A DNA stretch of 64,000 nt, from NCBI RefSeq assembly GCF_035658495.1, contig NZ_CP141945.1:62001-126000 (forward strand), written 5' to 3'. Shown in pieces: positions 31,526-40,188 of the stretch. The number at the start of each line of letters is the position of its first letter. Position 1 is the stretch's first letter. The notes under the pieces are model-generated. The model was not told the origin of the DNA, ran no database searches, and saw only the letters and a program-made list of their open reading frames with translations. This stretch comes from Novosphingobium sp. RL4 (GTDB lineage Bacteria > Pseudomonadota > Alphaproteobacteria > Sphingomonadales > Sphingomonadaceae). A program made the position numbers and the translations under genes.

Positions 31526-32065
31526 ATGGATCGAGCAGACAGGGAAAACGGAGCATCGTCCGATGGCGAACTGCTGCGCGTCTTCCTGGCGCAGCGTTCC
31601 GAACTCGTCCGTTATACCGCGAACATCGTTGGGGACCGGGCCGGGGCGGAAGACATCGTCCAGGAGGCCTGGCTGCGTTTCAATGCTGCGGCGAAGAAGC
31701 AGCTTATCGGCGAACCTCGGGGATTCCTGTTCCGCATCGCCCGTAACCTTGCGCTCGATGGCCGGCGCCGCCGCAGCTTCGAGCAGAAGCTGTTCAGCGG
31801 CGACGACAGCGGCGTGGCCGAACTGATTGCAAGCGACGAGCCTTCCGCACAGACCCGGCTGGAGGCGATGGATGAGCTTTCGATCATTCGCACGGCCATG
31901 GACGCCCTGCCGGAGCGGACGCGGCTGGCGTTCACCATGCACCGGTTCGAGGGCGCGCGCCTGATCGACATCGCGGAGCGGCTCGGCATTTCCAGGAGCC
32001 TGGCGCAGGAACTCGTGGTGGATGGTCTGGAGCGCTGCCGCAAGGCTTTGCGGCGGCGGCCATGA
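31526..32065 (+). CDS. ECF RNA polymerase sigma factor, FecI type
   Basis: 179 residues. Region 2 is LVRYTANIVGDRAGAEDIVQEAWLRFNAA and RGFLFRIARNLALDGRRRR; region 4 is MDALPERTRLAFTMHRFEGARLIDIAERLGISRSLAQELVVDGLERCRKAL. FecI-type factors are activated by FecR when a TonB receptor binds its ligand. It is followed by the FecR gene after 63 bp and by the STN-domain receptor, the standard cell-surface signalling trio. The start ATG is immediately downstream of the Fur-box-like palindrome, suggesting iron-starvation control of the system. Confidence 0.93.
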   Translation: MDRADRENGASSDGELLRVFLAQRSELVRYTANIVGDRAGAEDIVQEAWLRFNAAAKKQLIGEPRGFLFRIARNLALDGRRRRSFEQKLFSGDDSGVAELIASDEPSAQTRLEAMDELSIIRTAMDALPERTRLAFTMHRFEGARLIDIAERLGISRSLAQELVVDGLERCRKALRRRP

Positions 32066-32128
32066 CGATACCTGCATTTTTATCCGGATTCCCGGCGGCG
32101 TCGTTCGTCTCAATCATGTGGAGTCTCG

Positions 32129-33124
32129 TTGGCGACAGGAAATGCGGCAAGACCCGTGATGAATGACGAAGTGGATATGGGCGCGGTCGAGCGAATGGCA
32201 TCGACCTGGCTGGTTCGTCTCGATGACGATCCGGAGGACGCCGGATTGCGCGCGGAATTCGAGCAGTGGCTCGATGCCAGCCCTGAGCATCGCCGGGTAT
32301 GGGCGGAAACGCGGGATCTCGATCTCCTGCTTGAGGCTGCAAGGCCGGTGGATGCCGTAGCGCTGCCTTCCGGGAATGTCGTTCCGTTGAAGTTTCGCCG
32401 CAAGGCGCGGGGCAAATGGCGTGTGTTTGTGCCGCTCGCGGTAGCGGCCTGCCTTGGGCTGGTTCTGGCGGCCGACATTCCGGTCTGGATGCAGGCGCAG
32501 GATATCGCGCGCACCGGAGAGGTTCACAAGGTGGCCTTGCAGGACGGCAGCACCGCCTGGCTCGCGCCCGGCGCTGCGATGGCATTCTCGATGGACGCAG
32601 AGGGCCGGCGCCTGAAACTTCTGCGCGGAAAGGGCTATTTCGACGTGGCCCACGATCCTGCCCATCCCTTCCGCGTGGAGGCCGGAGACGGGGCGGTGAA
32701 GGTTCTCGGCACCGCGTTCGAGGCAGGGTTCAACGAGCAGGGCATGGCGGTTTCCGTTCGGCGGGGGCTTGTGGAGGTTTCCTATCCCAAGGGCCGGGTG
32801 CGAGACCGGCTGCGCCCCGGACAATCGATCGCGGTGCCCTGGGCCGGAAGCCCTTCGCGCGGCCAGGTCCGGCCGGACCGGATCGCGGCGTGGATGAACG
32901 GCCGCCTTCTGGTCAACGATCGCCCGGTAAGGGACGTGCTCGAAGCGCTGCGTCCCTGGTACGGGGGCTATATCGTCGCCCGAGGGCCGGGGCTCGACAC
33001 GCGGCGGGTAACGGGCATTTACGATCTGCGCCATCCGGATGCAGCGCTGGAGGCGCTTGCAAGAGCCCACACCATCGCCGTGCGCGACATTACGCCATGG
33101 CTGAGGATCGTCACGGTAGAGTGA
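32129..33124 (+). CDS. FecR family anti-sigma/sigma-regulator protein
   Basis: 331 residues from a TTG start with a GGAG five bases upstream (an ATG lies 30 bp downstream at 32159 with a poorer site). The N-terminal cytoplasmic DUF4880-like part (STWLVRLDDDPEDAGLRAEFEQWLDASPEHRRVWAETRDL) should bind the sigma factor. One membrane helix follows (about residues 103-122, FVPLAVAACLGLVLAADI), then a periplasmic FecR domain (VHKVALQDGSTAWLAPGAAM, GYFDVAHDPAHPFRVEAGDGAVKVLGTAFEA). It relays the ligand-bound state of the STN receptor to the ECF sigma factor. Confidence 0.92.
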   Translation: MATGNAARPVMNDEVDMGAVERMASTWLVRLDDDPEDAGLRAEFEQWLDASPEHRRVWAETRDLDLLLEAARPVDAVALPSGNVVPLKFRRKARGKWRVFVPLAVAACLGLVLAADIPVWMQAQDIARTGEVHKVALQDGSTAWLAPGAAMAFSMDAEGRRLKLLRGKGYFDVAHDPAHPFRVEAGDGAVKVLGTAFEAGFNEQGMAVSVRRGLVEVSYPKGRVRDRLRPGQSIAVPWAGSPSRGQVRPDRIAAWMNGRLLVNDRPVRDVLEALRPWYGGYIVARGPGLDTRRVTGIYDLRHPDAALEALARAHTIAVRDITPWLRIVTVE

Positions 33125-33217
33125 GCCGGGGGATGACCGGCGGGCGCTGAAAAGGCTGCTTTTCCATGCAGTTTCCCTTAGCCTTCAATTAATTCACCGC
33201 TCACTGCATTTTTTTCC

Positions 33218-33241
33218 GGAATTTCCTGAGCCTCGCCCGTC
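33218..33241 (+). promoter_or_regulatory. Candidate ECF-sigma promoter for the heme receptor operon
   Basis: GGAAT (33218-33222) and CGTC (33238-33241) are spaced by 15 bp, matching the general -35/-10 pattern of ECF promoters. They lie 66 bp before the receptor start in a 183-bp gap that is otherwise free of genes. Confidence 0.4.
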
Positions 33242-33307
33242 GTTAGGATATGCGACTGACTTGCATTAGCATTTAGTCGCCCGTTTGACGAATGGGGGAT
33301 TTTGACG

Positions 33308-36300
33308 GTGATTGCGGGGGTGAAGTTTTGCGGGATGGGGCGGCGCGGTGCCTGGGCGGGGGCGCTTCTGGCGTCGGTATCCGCAGGAGGACTGGCTTTT
33401 CCCGCTGTGGCCGCAGCGCAGGCCAGCACAAGCGGCGAAGCACGGGCGTTCAGCATTCCGGCGCAGTCCCTGGCCGATGCGCTGACGGATTTCGGAGAGC
33501 AGTCCGGCCTGCAGGTCAGCGTCAATGCGGATGATGTGCGCGGCCGTTCGACCGGCGGCGTGAGCGGCCGCATGGCTCCGGCGCTGGCGCTGGGGCGCCT
33601 GCTGGCGGGCACCGGCCTCGGTTATCGCATCGAAGGCAGCGTGGTCAGCCTCTCGAAACTGCCTGCCGCATCCGACGGAAGCGTCCAGCTCGGCCCGCTG
33701 CGGGTCGAAGGCAGCGTGAGCAACGCGGCGGAGACCGGCGGCGAGCGCGATACCCGGCAGCGCGATGCAGTCTACGATCAGGATATCTCTTCGACTTATG
33801 CGGGCAAGGAGGAGGTCGAACGCTACAAGGGCGTGAATACCGCCGACGTGCTGAAGGGCATGGTCAATGTCTTCAGCGGCGATGCCCGTAACGGCGGCGC
33901 GCTCGACCCCAGCATTCGCGGCATCCAGGGGCCGGGCCGCGTGCCCGTGCTGATCGACGGAACCGAGCAGGCGTTGACGGTCTGGCGCGGATACAACGGC
34001 GCCAGCAATCGCAGTTACATCGATCCCAGCCTGATCTCGGGCGTGCAGGTGCTCAAGGGGCCGGTTTCCACCCGCGGGGTCAACGGATCGACCGGCGGTG
34101 CCGTGGTCATCAACACGCTCGACGCCAGCGACATCCTCAAGCCCGGGCAGAGCTTCGGCGTGGAGATGCGGCTGGAAGGCGGCAACAACTCCACCGATCC
34201 GCGCCTGCCGACGCTGCTGACCGGGCAGGACTATCGCGATATTCCCGGCTTCGTCGGCTCCGGTGTGGGCGCTTCGCCGACCTATCCCTATGCGGACCCT
34301 TCGTTGCGGGTGAACCTGAAGGGCAGCGACGACAACGAATTCGTCTCGTTCGGCGATCGTGCCGCGCGGCTGGCCGTGGCGGGGCGCGTGGGAGACTTCG
34401 AACTGTTCGGTGCTTACGCCTACCGCGAGCGCGGCAATTACTTTTCGGGCAAGACGGGGGCCGGTTATTACCAGCAGGAAGACCTGCCGCTGAACGCCGA
34501 TACTTATGTGCGGAAGCTGGGCCTCAATTACGAACCCGGCAACGAGGTTCCCAATACCTCGAGCGAGCTGGAATCGTGGCTGCTGAAGGCGACCTGGAAG
34601 ATCGCCGACGATCAGGCTCTCCAGATCGGTTTTCGCGACAGTCGCTCGAAGTTCGGCGAGATCATGCCATCGCGGATCATGACCGCCGGAGGCGGCTATT
34701 TCGGCAATATCCAGTGGCCGCTCAGCAAGGTCCATGCACAGGCCTGGAACGGGGAGTACAAGTGGGACCCGGATAGCCGCCTGATCGATTTCAAGGCCAA
34801 TCTCTGGGCGACCCATACCGTTGGCGATACCTACAGCGCGGGTGGCTTTCCCAATGCCGCTTCGGAGGCGGACCCGATCATCACCAATACGGCGCTCTCC
34901 AACTCGCGGAACAACCGCTATGGTCTGACCGCCAGCAACCAGTTCGAACTGACCTCGACGCTGGACCTGCTGATGGAGGGAAGCTGGCAGCACGAGAAGC
35001 TGCGTTCGGACGACGAATATTCGGAGGCGATGGCCAACGGCTGGCGTCAGTTGCCGCGTGCGGGACGGCGCGAGGAATATCGCCTCAGCCTCAAGGGCGA
35101 ATGGCGCCCCGCGCAATTCCTGAAGTTCAATGCCGGACTGACCTATTCGGGATATTGGGCGAAGGACGATTTCCTGCCCAAGTATCTCGAACTGCAGGGC
35201 GGTTCGATCTCGCAGTATGTCACGCCCTCGTGGAAGACCACTTATGAAACGGAGGAATCCGGCGCCGCCGCGTGGGAAGCCTATCGCAGGGCCTATTGGA
35301 CCGGGCTGAACATGCCGCAATCGGTGATCGACATCATCCTGCCGATCGAGATCGCCAGCTACGCGGCCAATCCCTATACTTTCGTCGTCAGTCACGACGG
35401 GCCGGACTGGACCCCGGACGCCTCGGGCAACTTCCACCGCGCGGGCAATTTCTGCCTGAACGGTTCGACCGACAGCATCGCCGGCTTCGTGGCGGGCCGC
35501 TGTGTGGTCAGCGCCCAGAACGAACGGGTCGCGATAACGCAGGCCAAGCGCAAGTCGGGCAGCGGCTGGGCGCCGACGCTTTCGGCCACCGCTTACATCA
35601 GCAGCGCCAGCCGGGCCTATCTGCGCTATGCCGAGGCCTATCGCTTCCCCAGCATGTTCGAGAGCACGATCGGCTTTTCAGCCTCGATCAACCCCTCGCG
35701 CGATCTGAAGCCCGAGCGCATCCGTTCGTGGGAAGCGGCCTGGATACAGGACCTGCGCCCGCTGTTCGGCCTGAACGACGGCCAGTACGCCGATCTCAAG
35801 CTGACCTGGTATCACAACACCACCCGCGACGTGATCGAGCGCGACATCCACCTGATGTTCAGCAATCTCGACAAGCAGGTGATCGCCGGCTTCGAGCTTC
35901 AGGCGCGGTATGACAACGGGCGCTTCTTCACCGATCTGAGCGCCGGCCATATGACGACCAATAAGGTTTGCGACGAGAGCCAGGCGGCGACCATGGACCC
36001 GAGCCGGGGCCGGGTGCCCGACTGCGTGAAGTACGGCTTCATCGCCGGTTTCCTGCTCACGCAGGCCACGCCCGAGGATACGGTGAACTGGACGGTGGGC
36101 GGCCGTTTCCTCGACCGTCGGCTCGAACTGGGCGGCAGGGTCACCTGGTATGCGGGCTACGACAACCCGCAACTGGCCGAATTCACCAACGAGGCGGACT
36201 GCATCGGCGGCTGCGCGCTCAATATCCCGTACACCTGGGGAGAGATCGTGACCCTGGATGCCTTCGCGAAGTTCCGCATCAACGACCGGTTCAGCGCCGA

Positions 36301-36409
36301 GCTGACCGGCCTCAACCTCAACAACCGCTATTACCTCGACCCGCTGTCGCGTTCGTTGCTGCCCGCACCGGGACGCACCGTGAAGCTCAGCGTGACCGGC
36401 CGGTTCTGA
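33308..36409 (+). CDS. TonB-dependent outer-membrane receptor with STN signalling domain (putative heme/hemophilin receptor)
   Basis: 1033 residues from a GTG start with GGGGGA seven bases upstream; a TTG two codons earlier is too close to that site. A signal peptide ends near VAAAQA. Next is an STN domain (FSIPAQSLADALTDFGEQSGLQVSVNADDV, about residues 45-110), then plug (GKEEVERYKGVNTADVLKGMVNVFSGDARN, SIRGIQGPGRVPVLIDGTEQ) and a 22-strand barrel ending KLSVTGRF. The STN domain, upstream FecI/FecR and downstream hemophore-like, Slam, heme-oxygenase and TonB genes indicate a heme or hemophore receptor that signals its own induction. Ligand identity is inferred from context, not from conserved His motifs. 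Confidence 0.9.
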   Translation: MIAGVKFCGMGRRGAWAGALLASVSAGGLAFPAVAAAQASTSGEARAFSIPAQSLADALTDFGEQSGLQVSVNADDVRGRSTGGVSGRMAPALALGRLLAGTGLGYRIEGSVVSLSKLPAASDGSVQLGPLRVEGSVSNAAETGGERDTRQRDAVYDQDISSTYAGKEEVERYKGVNTADVLKGMVNVFSGDARNGGALDPSIRGIQGPGRVPVLIDGTEQALTVWRGYNGASNRSYIDPSLISGVQVLKGPVSTRGVNGSTGGAVVINTLDASDILKPGQSFGVEMRLEGGNNSTDPRLPTLLTGQDYRDIPGFVGSGVGASPTYPYADPSLRVNLKGSDDNEFVSFGDRAARLAVAGRVGDFELFGAYAYRERGNYFSGKTGAGYYQQEDLPLNADTYVRKLGLNYEPGNEVPNTSSELESWLLKATWKIADDQALQIGFRDSRSKFGEIMPSRIMTAGGGYFGNIQWPLSKVHAQAWNGEYKWDPDSRLIDFKANLWATHTVGDTYSAGGFPNAASEADPIITNTALSNSRNNRYGLTASNQFELTSTLDLLMEGSWQHEKLRSDDEYSEAMANGWRQLPRAGRREEYRLSLKGEWRPAQFLKFNAGLTYSGYWAKDDFLPKYLELQGGSISQYVTPSWKTTYETEESGAAAWEAYRRAYWTGLNMPQSVIDIILPIEIASYAANPYTFVVSHDGPDWTPDASGNFHRAGNFCLNGSTDSIAGFVAGRCVVSAQNERVAITQAKRKSGSGWAPTLSATAYISSASRAYLRYAEAYRFPSMFESTIGFSASINPSRDLKPERIRSWEAAWIQDLRPLFGLNDGQYADLKLTWYHNTTRDVIERDIHLMFSNLDKQVIAGFELQARYDNGRFFTDLSAGHMTTNKVCDESQAATMDPSRGRVPDCVKYGFIAGFLLTQATPEDTVNWTVGGRFLDRRLELGGRVTWYAGYDNPQLAEFTNEADCIGGCALNIPYTWGEIVTLDAFAKFRINDRFSAELTGLNLNNRYYLDPLSRSLLPAPGRTVKLSVTGRF

Positions 36410-36428
36410 GGAGAATTTCAGGACCGCC

Positions 36429-36465
36429 GCCGGTGCCCTTGATCCTGACAGAGCAGGGCACCGGC
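36429..36465 (+). other. Intercistronic hairpin 1 (receptor-hemophore gap)
   Basis: Perfect 10-bp stem GCCGGTGCCC/GGGCACCGGC with a 17-nt loop, 19 bp after the receptor stop. No U-run follows, so it is more likely an mRNA-stability or partial-termination element than a full terminator. Confidence 0.65.
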
Positions 36466-36482
36466 GACGATCCTGGATCAAC

Positions 36483-36502
36483 GCGCCCGAACGATCGGGC
36501 GC
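36483..36502 (+). other. Intercistronic hairpin 2, next to hemophore ribosome-binding site
   Basis: Perfect 8-bp stem GCGCCCGA/TCGGGCGC with an ACGA tetraloop. It ends about 9 bases before the AGGAG of the hemophilin-like gene and may protect the 5' end of a processed hemophore mRNA or affect its translation. Confidence 0.65.
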
Positions 36503-36523
36503 ACCAACTGCAGGAGAAGTAGA

Positions 36524-37297
36524 ATGAAGTCTGCCTATCTCAAAGCAATTGCTGCCGCCTTCACCCTTTCGACCGCGCTGGCCGGTACTGCCCAGGCGCA
36601 AGTGGTCGGTGCATCGAGCGACACGGCGAAAGTGAAGATCGCCGCCAGCACGGTCAGCGGCGGACCTCACGTGGCCGGACGCGTGGGCATCAACGTGCCG
36701 AGCCTGACCAGCGTGCAGTACGTCGATTTCCAGGGCCTTCAGGCCTATGCCGCAGCTGATGCCAACGGCGTGACCTCGGTTGCGCAAGTCACCGGCACCG
36801 TCACCGACCACAGCAAGTACGGCCGTTTCGACTTTGCCAAGGTCGGCACGCAGGATGTCTACTTCGGCGAATGGTCGCAGACCGGCAGCGCCACCGCCGG
36901 CGATCACACCGTCTACTACGGCGGCACCGGCCAGACCAGCGCAGTGCCCAACAGCGGCGCCGCCAGCTACTCGGTCAAGGGCATCAGCGACTATGCCAAC
37001 AAGGGCATCCTGACCGGCACCTTCAACGCGACGTTCACGGGCGGCGGCACCGGCATTCTCACCGGCAGCCTGAGCAATGCATCGGGAAGCTACGGCGTCA
37101 ACATCGGTACGGCGGGCATCAGCGGAGGCGCCTTCTCCGGCACTACCGCCACGGCTACCAGCGGCACCACCACGGTCGCCACGAACGGCGCCGTCAGCGG
37201 CAGCTTCTTCGGCACCAATGCCGATGCGCTGGCCGGGATCGTCAACTTTGCGTCGGCCCGCCAGTACAACACCGCGTTCGGCGGCACCAAGAACTGA
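36524..37297 (+). CDS. Secreted hemophilin-like heme-binding protein (Slam substrate)
   Basis: 257 residues. Signal peptide 1-25 (ALAGTAQA | Q) with no lipobox cysteine, so a soluble secreted product rather than a lipoprotein; no cysteine anywhere. The N-terminal half (about 26-150) should be the ligand-binding part and contains the only three histidines, H49, H96 and H128, candidates for heme coordination. The C-terminal half is a small Gly/Thr/Ser-rich beta-barrel whose end, GSFFGTNADALAGIVNF, matches the G-x-FFG-x-x-A-x-x-L-x-G signature of TbpB-like Slam-client barrels. It lies between an STN TonB receptor and a Slam gene, as in Acinetobacter hemophilin clusters. Heme binding is inferred. 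Confidence 0.8.
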   Translation: MKSAYLKAIAAAFTLSTALAGTAQAQVVGASSDTAKVKIAASTVSGGPHVAGRVGINVPSLTSVQYVDFQGLQAYAAADANGVTSVAQVTGTVTDHSKYGRFDFAKVGTQDVYFGEWSQTGSATAGDHTVYYGGTGQTSAVPNSGAASYSVKGISDYANKGILTGTFNATFTGGGTGILTGSLSNASGSYGVNIGTAGISGGAFSGTTATATSGTTTVATNGAVSGSFFGTNADALAGIVNFASARQYNTAFGGTKN

Positions 37298-37373
37298 TCC
37301 GAGCGTGAAATCGGGATCGGGCGCCGCCGTGCGTCCGGTCCCACCACGCGCGAACGGGATAGACACGATCCTC

Positions 37374-38864
37374 ATGGCCGCCTTTCGCAAGTACCTGCTG
37401 CTGCTCTGTGCGGGCATGCCGCTCGGAACCCCCCCGGCAGTGGCACAGAGCGGAAGCGGGCAGGACACGCGCCTGCGCCTGGACCAGCAGATCGACCGGC
37501 AGCAAGCCCAGCGCGACGCCGAAGCGCGGGAGGATGCCGAAGCACTGGACGAAGTGCCCTCTTCAATGGTGATCGACGGCGAGACCTATGCGGTCGGCAA
37601 CAATGCCAGCGACCTCGGGCAGGCGCTCTACATTTCCGTCTCTCGCAAGCAATGGCGCGACGTGCGCCGTTTTCTGGCGGCCTACCGCAAGCTGGAAGAT
37701 CGCGATCCGATGCTGGAGCTTTACGCTCTCGGCGCGCTTGCCCGCAGCGAGGGCAAACTGGCGCAGGCGGAACGCGATTACCGTGCGCTGCTGGACCTCA
37801 AGCCGGATTTCCTGCCCGGGCAGCTCGAACTGGCGCGGACGCTGTTCGAGAACCGCAAGGACCGGGAGGCCGCCCGCATCTTCCGCGCCGCGCGGCTTCA
37901 GGTGGCCGGGGGCGGGCCGCAGGGCGAAGGAGTGCTGCGCTCGATCGACGCTTTCCTCTCCGCATTGAAGACGCGGCAGGGCTGGCAGGGCAGCCTGGCG
38001 CTTGGGCCGGGCTACAGCACCAATCTCAACCAGTCCTCGGCAAGCTATACCTGCCTGCTCGCCGCCGATGACGGCACCTGCCTGATCGATCGCAAGGTGC
38101 CGGATGCGATCGCCTCCACCGGGATCAACATCGAGGGAACGCTCAGCCGCCGTATCGCGCTTGGCGGGCATGGCGGGCTGCGGGCAAGGGTGATGCTGTT
38201 CGGGGACATCTATCCCGAGCATCACGCCTATTCGCAAACCACCGCGATCATGCGGCTCGGCTACGATTACCAGACGGCGCGAGACGGTGTGGCCATCTCG
38301 CCCTCCTTCGATCTGGGGACGTTCGGTTCCTCGATCCTCTACACGGCCTGGGGCGTGAATGCGGAGTGGACGCATACCCTTTCTCCGCGCGCGCTGTTCA
38401 AGCTGGAGGGCAACTACCGCCGGTTCGACTATGCCCTGGCCGGCTACGACACGCAGGACGGCGGGCTGGCCGATCTGTTCCTCACCGGCTGGTATACCCT
38501 GCCGCACGGCTGGACCCTGCTGGGCGGGCCTGATGCGCTCGACAAATCGGCGGGCGATCCCGTCGATGCCTATCGCCAGCTGGGTGCGCGCCTCGGTGTG
38601 GCGAAATCCTTCGGCAGTGCCGCCAGCCTGCTCCTGCTCGGCTCCGCGAGGGAGCGCCGCTACCGGGCCTACAGCGAACTTTTCGAAGCGAAGCGCCGGG
38701 ACCGGGAGCAGGTCTATACCGCAATCCTGCGCGTGCCGGCGCTCAGGCTGGCGGGGCTCGTGCCCGAGGCGCTGGTCCAGCACAACCGGGTGAAGAGCAA
38801 TATCGACTGGCTCTATTCCTACCGGCGCACGACCGTCAGCCTCCGGCTTAGCCGCTCCTTCTGA
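37374..38864 (+). CDS. Slam-family outer-membrane translocon (surface lipoprotein assembly modifier, DUF560)
   Basis: 496 residues. A signal peptide (FRKYLLLLCAGMPLGTPPAVAQ) is followed by a periplasmic TPR-like helical region (about 90-200: LYISVSRKQWRDVRRFLAAYRKLEDRDPMLELYALGALARSEGKLAQAERDYRALLDLKPDFLPGQLELARTLFENRKDREAARIFRAA, given here as its boundary motifs LYISVSRKQWRD and RKDREAARIFRAA). The rest is a C-terminal beta-barrel starting GSLALGPGYSTNLNQSS and ending TVSLRLSRSF. This architecture is that of Slam proteins, which move TbpB-like and hemophilin-like clients across the outer membrane. Its direct neighbour is the probable client. ATG 37374 is preferred since the signal peptide begins there. 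Confidence 0.88.
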   Translation: MAAFRKYLLLLCAGMPLGTPPAVAQSGSGQDTRLRLDQQIDRQQAQRDAEAREDAEALDEVPSSMVIDGETYAVGNNASDLGQALYISVSRKQWRDVRRFLAAYRKLEDRDPMLELYALGALARSEGKLAQAERDYRALLDLKPDFLPGQLELARTLFENRKDREAARIFRAARLQVAGGGPQGEGVLRSIDAFLSALKTRQGWQGSLALGPGYSTNLNQSSASYTCLLAADDGTCLIDRKVPDAIASTGINIEGTLSRRIALGGHGGLRARVMLFGDIYPEHHAYSQTTAIMRLGYDYQTARDGVAISPSFDLGTFGSSILYTAWGVNAEWTHTLSPRALFKLEGNYRRFDYALAGYDTQDGGLADLFLTGWYTLPHGWTLLGGPDALDKSAGDPVDAYRQLGARLGVAKSFGSAASLLLLGSARERRYRAYSELFEAKRRDREQVYTAILRVPALRLAGLVPEALVQHNRVKSNIDWLYSYRRTTVSLRLSRSF

Positions 38865-38891
38865 AACCGATCCCCGAAAAAGGAGAATTCG

Positions 38892-39491
38892 ATGACCATG
38901 ACCACCGATACCGTTCCCCTTCCGCTCTCGAAGCGTCTCAAGGCGGAAACCGAAAGCGTTCACGAGGCGCTGGACAAGCGCATCATGTCTGCCGATCCTT
39001 TCGCGGACCGTGAGCGCTACGGGCGCTTCGTTGCCGTTCAGTACCTGTTCCACCGCGATATCGATGCGCTTTACGAGCAGCCCGCGCTGGCCGCCTTGCT
39101 CCCCGATCTTGCCGACCGCCGTCGACTGCCGCTGATTGCGTTCGATCTCGCCGATCTCGGCCTTGCGGTTCCCGAGGCGAGCGCGGCGCCGGCCTTCGGC
39201 GCAGGCGCGGACATTCCCACGGCGCTGGGCTGGCTCTATGTTGCGGAAGGCTCAAACCTGGGGGCGGCGTTCCTGTTCAAGGCGGCGGCGGCACTGGGTC
39301 TGGACGAGAATAGCGGCGCGCGCCACCTCGCCGGTCATCCCGAGGGCCGCGCCCGGCACTGGCGCAGCTTTACTGCCGCACTGGACGCGGCGGCGCTTTC
39401 CCCGGCAGAGCAGGCCCGCGCGCGCGCCGGAGCGGAAGCGGCATTCCTGCGGGTGAGGGGGCTCGTCGAGGATCATCTCGCCCGTGCCTGA
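38892..39491 (+). CDS. hemO: Biliverdin-producing heme oxygenase
   Basis: 199-residue bacterial heme oxygenase, the usual length. The proximal heme ligand is His24 in ETESVHEALDKRIM, and the distal-helix region is LGWLYVAEGSNLGAAFLFKAAAALGL with the glycine-rich kink. The enzyme opens imported heme to biliverdin, CO and Fe(II). The strong AAAAAGGAGAATTCG ribosome-binding site directly precedes the ATG. It follows Slam by 27 bp and overlaps tonB by 8 bp, so heme degradation is co-expressed with uptake. Phytochrome-linked BphO proteins are similar, but no phytochrome gene is present and the context is heme import. Confidence 0.92.
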   Translation: MTMTTDTVPLPLSKRLKAETESVHEALDKRIMSADPFADRERYGRFVAVQYLFHRDIDALYEQPALAALLPDLADRRRLPLIAFDLADLGLAVPEASAAPAFGAGADIPTALGWLYVAEGSNLGAAFLFKAAAALGLDENSGARHLAGHPEGRARHWRSFTAALDAAALSPAEQARARAGAEAAFLRVRGLVEDHLARA

Positions 39492-40182
39492 TTTAAAGGC
39501 AGGCCAGACAGGTTACGCACCGGCCCGCAATCCGGCTGCATTCGGGCTGAGCGTGGCGCTGCATCTGGCTGTTGCCGGGGCCATGCTGGTGGTCTGGCGG
39601 GAGGCGCCGAGGATACTGTCCGCCTCCACGCCTGCGCTCACGGTCAATCTCGTACCGCTTGCGGCGCCCGACCCGGTCCGCGATGTCGCGCCCGGGCCGG
39701 AGCAGGTCGAGAGGCAGGAGGAACGGGTGGAGGTCCAGGCCGAGGAAGCGCCCGCATTCACGCTGCAGAAGGTTTCCATCCAGCCTCGGGAGGAGCGGCA
39801 GGAAGTGGCCGAGCCGGTCGATCCCGGCCCGCCGATACCGGAAACGACCGCACCGAAAAGCATCCAGGCGCCGCCTGCGCCGCGGCTTTCGAACATGGCC
39901 GAGCCGGACTGGGAAGCCCGGCTTCTTGCGCATCTTGAACGGTTCCGCCGCTATCCGGCGCGCGCCCGCTCGGCGCGGCAGCAGGGGACCGTTCTGGTGC
40001 GCTTCAAGGTTACGCGCGGCGGGCAGGTTCTTGCTGCCGTCATCCAGCGCAGTTCTGGCTTTTCGGGACTGGATCAGGCGGCGCTCGAAACCTTTGGGCG
40101 CGCGCAGCCGCTGCCCCGTCTTCCCGAAGACCGGCCTGACCCGCTGGAACTGACGGTTCCTGTGGAATTCTACTTGCGCTGA
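39484..40182 (+). CDS. tonB: TonB energy-transducing protein dedicated to heme locus
   Basis: 232 residues from a GTG start overlapping hemO by 8 bp. One N-terminal membrane helix (FGLSVALHLAVAGAMLVVW, about 20-38) is followed by a periplasmic Pro/Glu-rich linker (about 55-135) and a C-terminal TonB domain (about 145-232: YPARARSARQQGTVLVRFKVTRGGQVLAAVIQRSSG to PVEFYLR). It should couple proton-motive force to the receptor at 33.3 kb. ExbB/ExbD are not in the window and must be supplied elsewhere. It ends the operon 7 bp before a strong terminator. Confidence 0.93.
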   Translation: MPDLKAGQTGYAPARNPAAFGLSVALHLAVAGAMLVVWREAPRILSASTPALTVNLVPLAAPDPVRDVAPGPEQVERQEERVEVQAEEAPAFTLQKVSIQPREERQEVAEPVDPGPPIPETTAPKSIQAPPAPRLSNMAEPDWEARLLAHLERFRRYPARARSARQQGTVLVRFKVTRGGQVLAAVIQRSSGFSGLDQAALETFGRAQPLPRLPEDRPDPLELTVPVEFYLR

Positions 40183-40188
40183 AAAGAG

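Noticed and set aside
37305..37373. GTG start 69 bp upstream of the Slam ATG
   Set aside because: It would place charged residues before a clear signal peptide; the ATG at 37374 gives a standard export signal.
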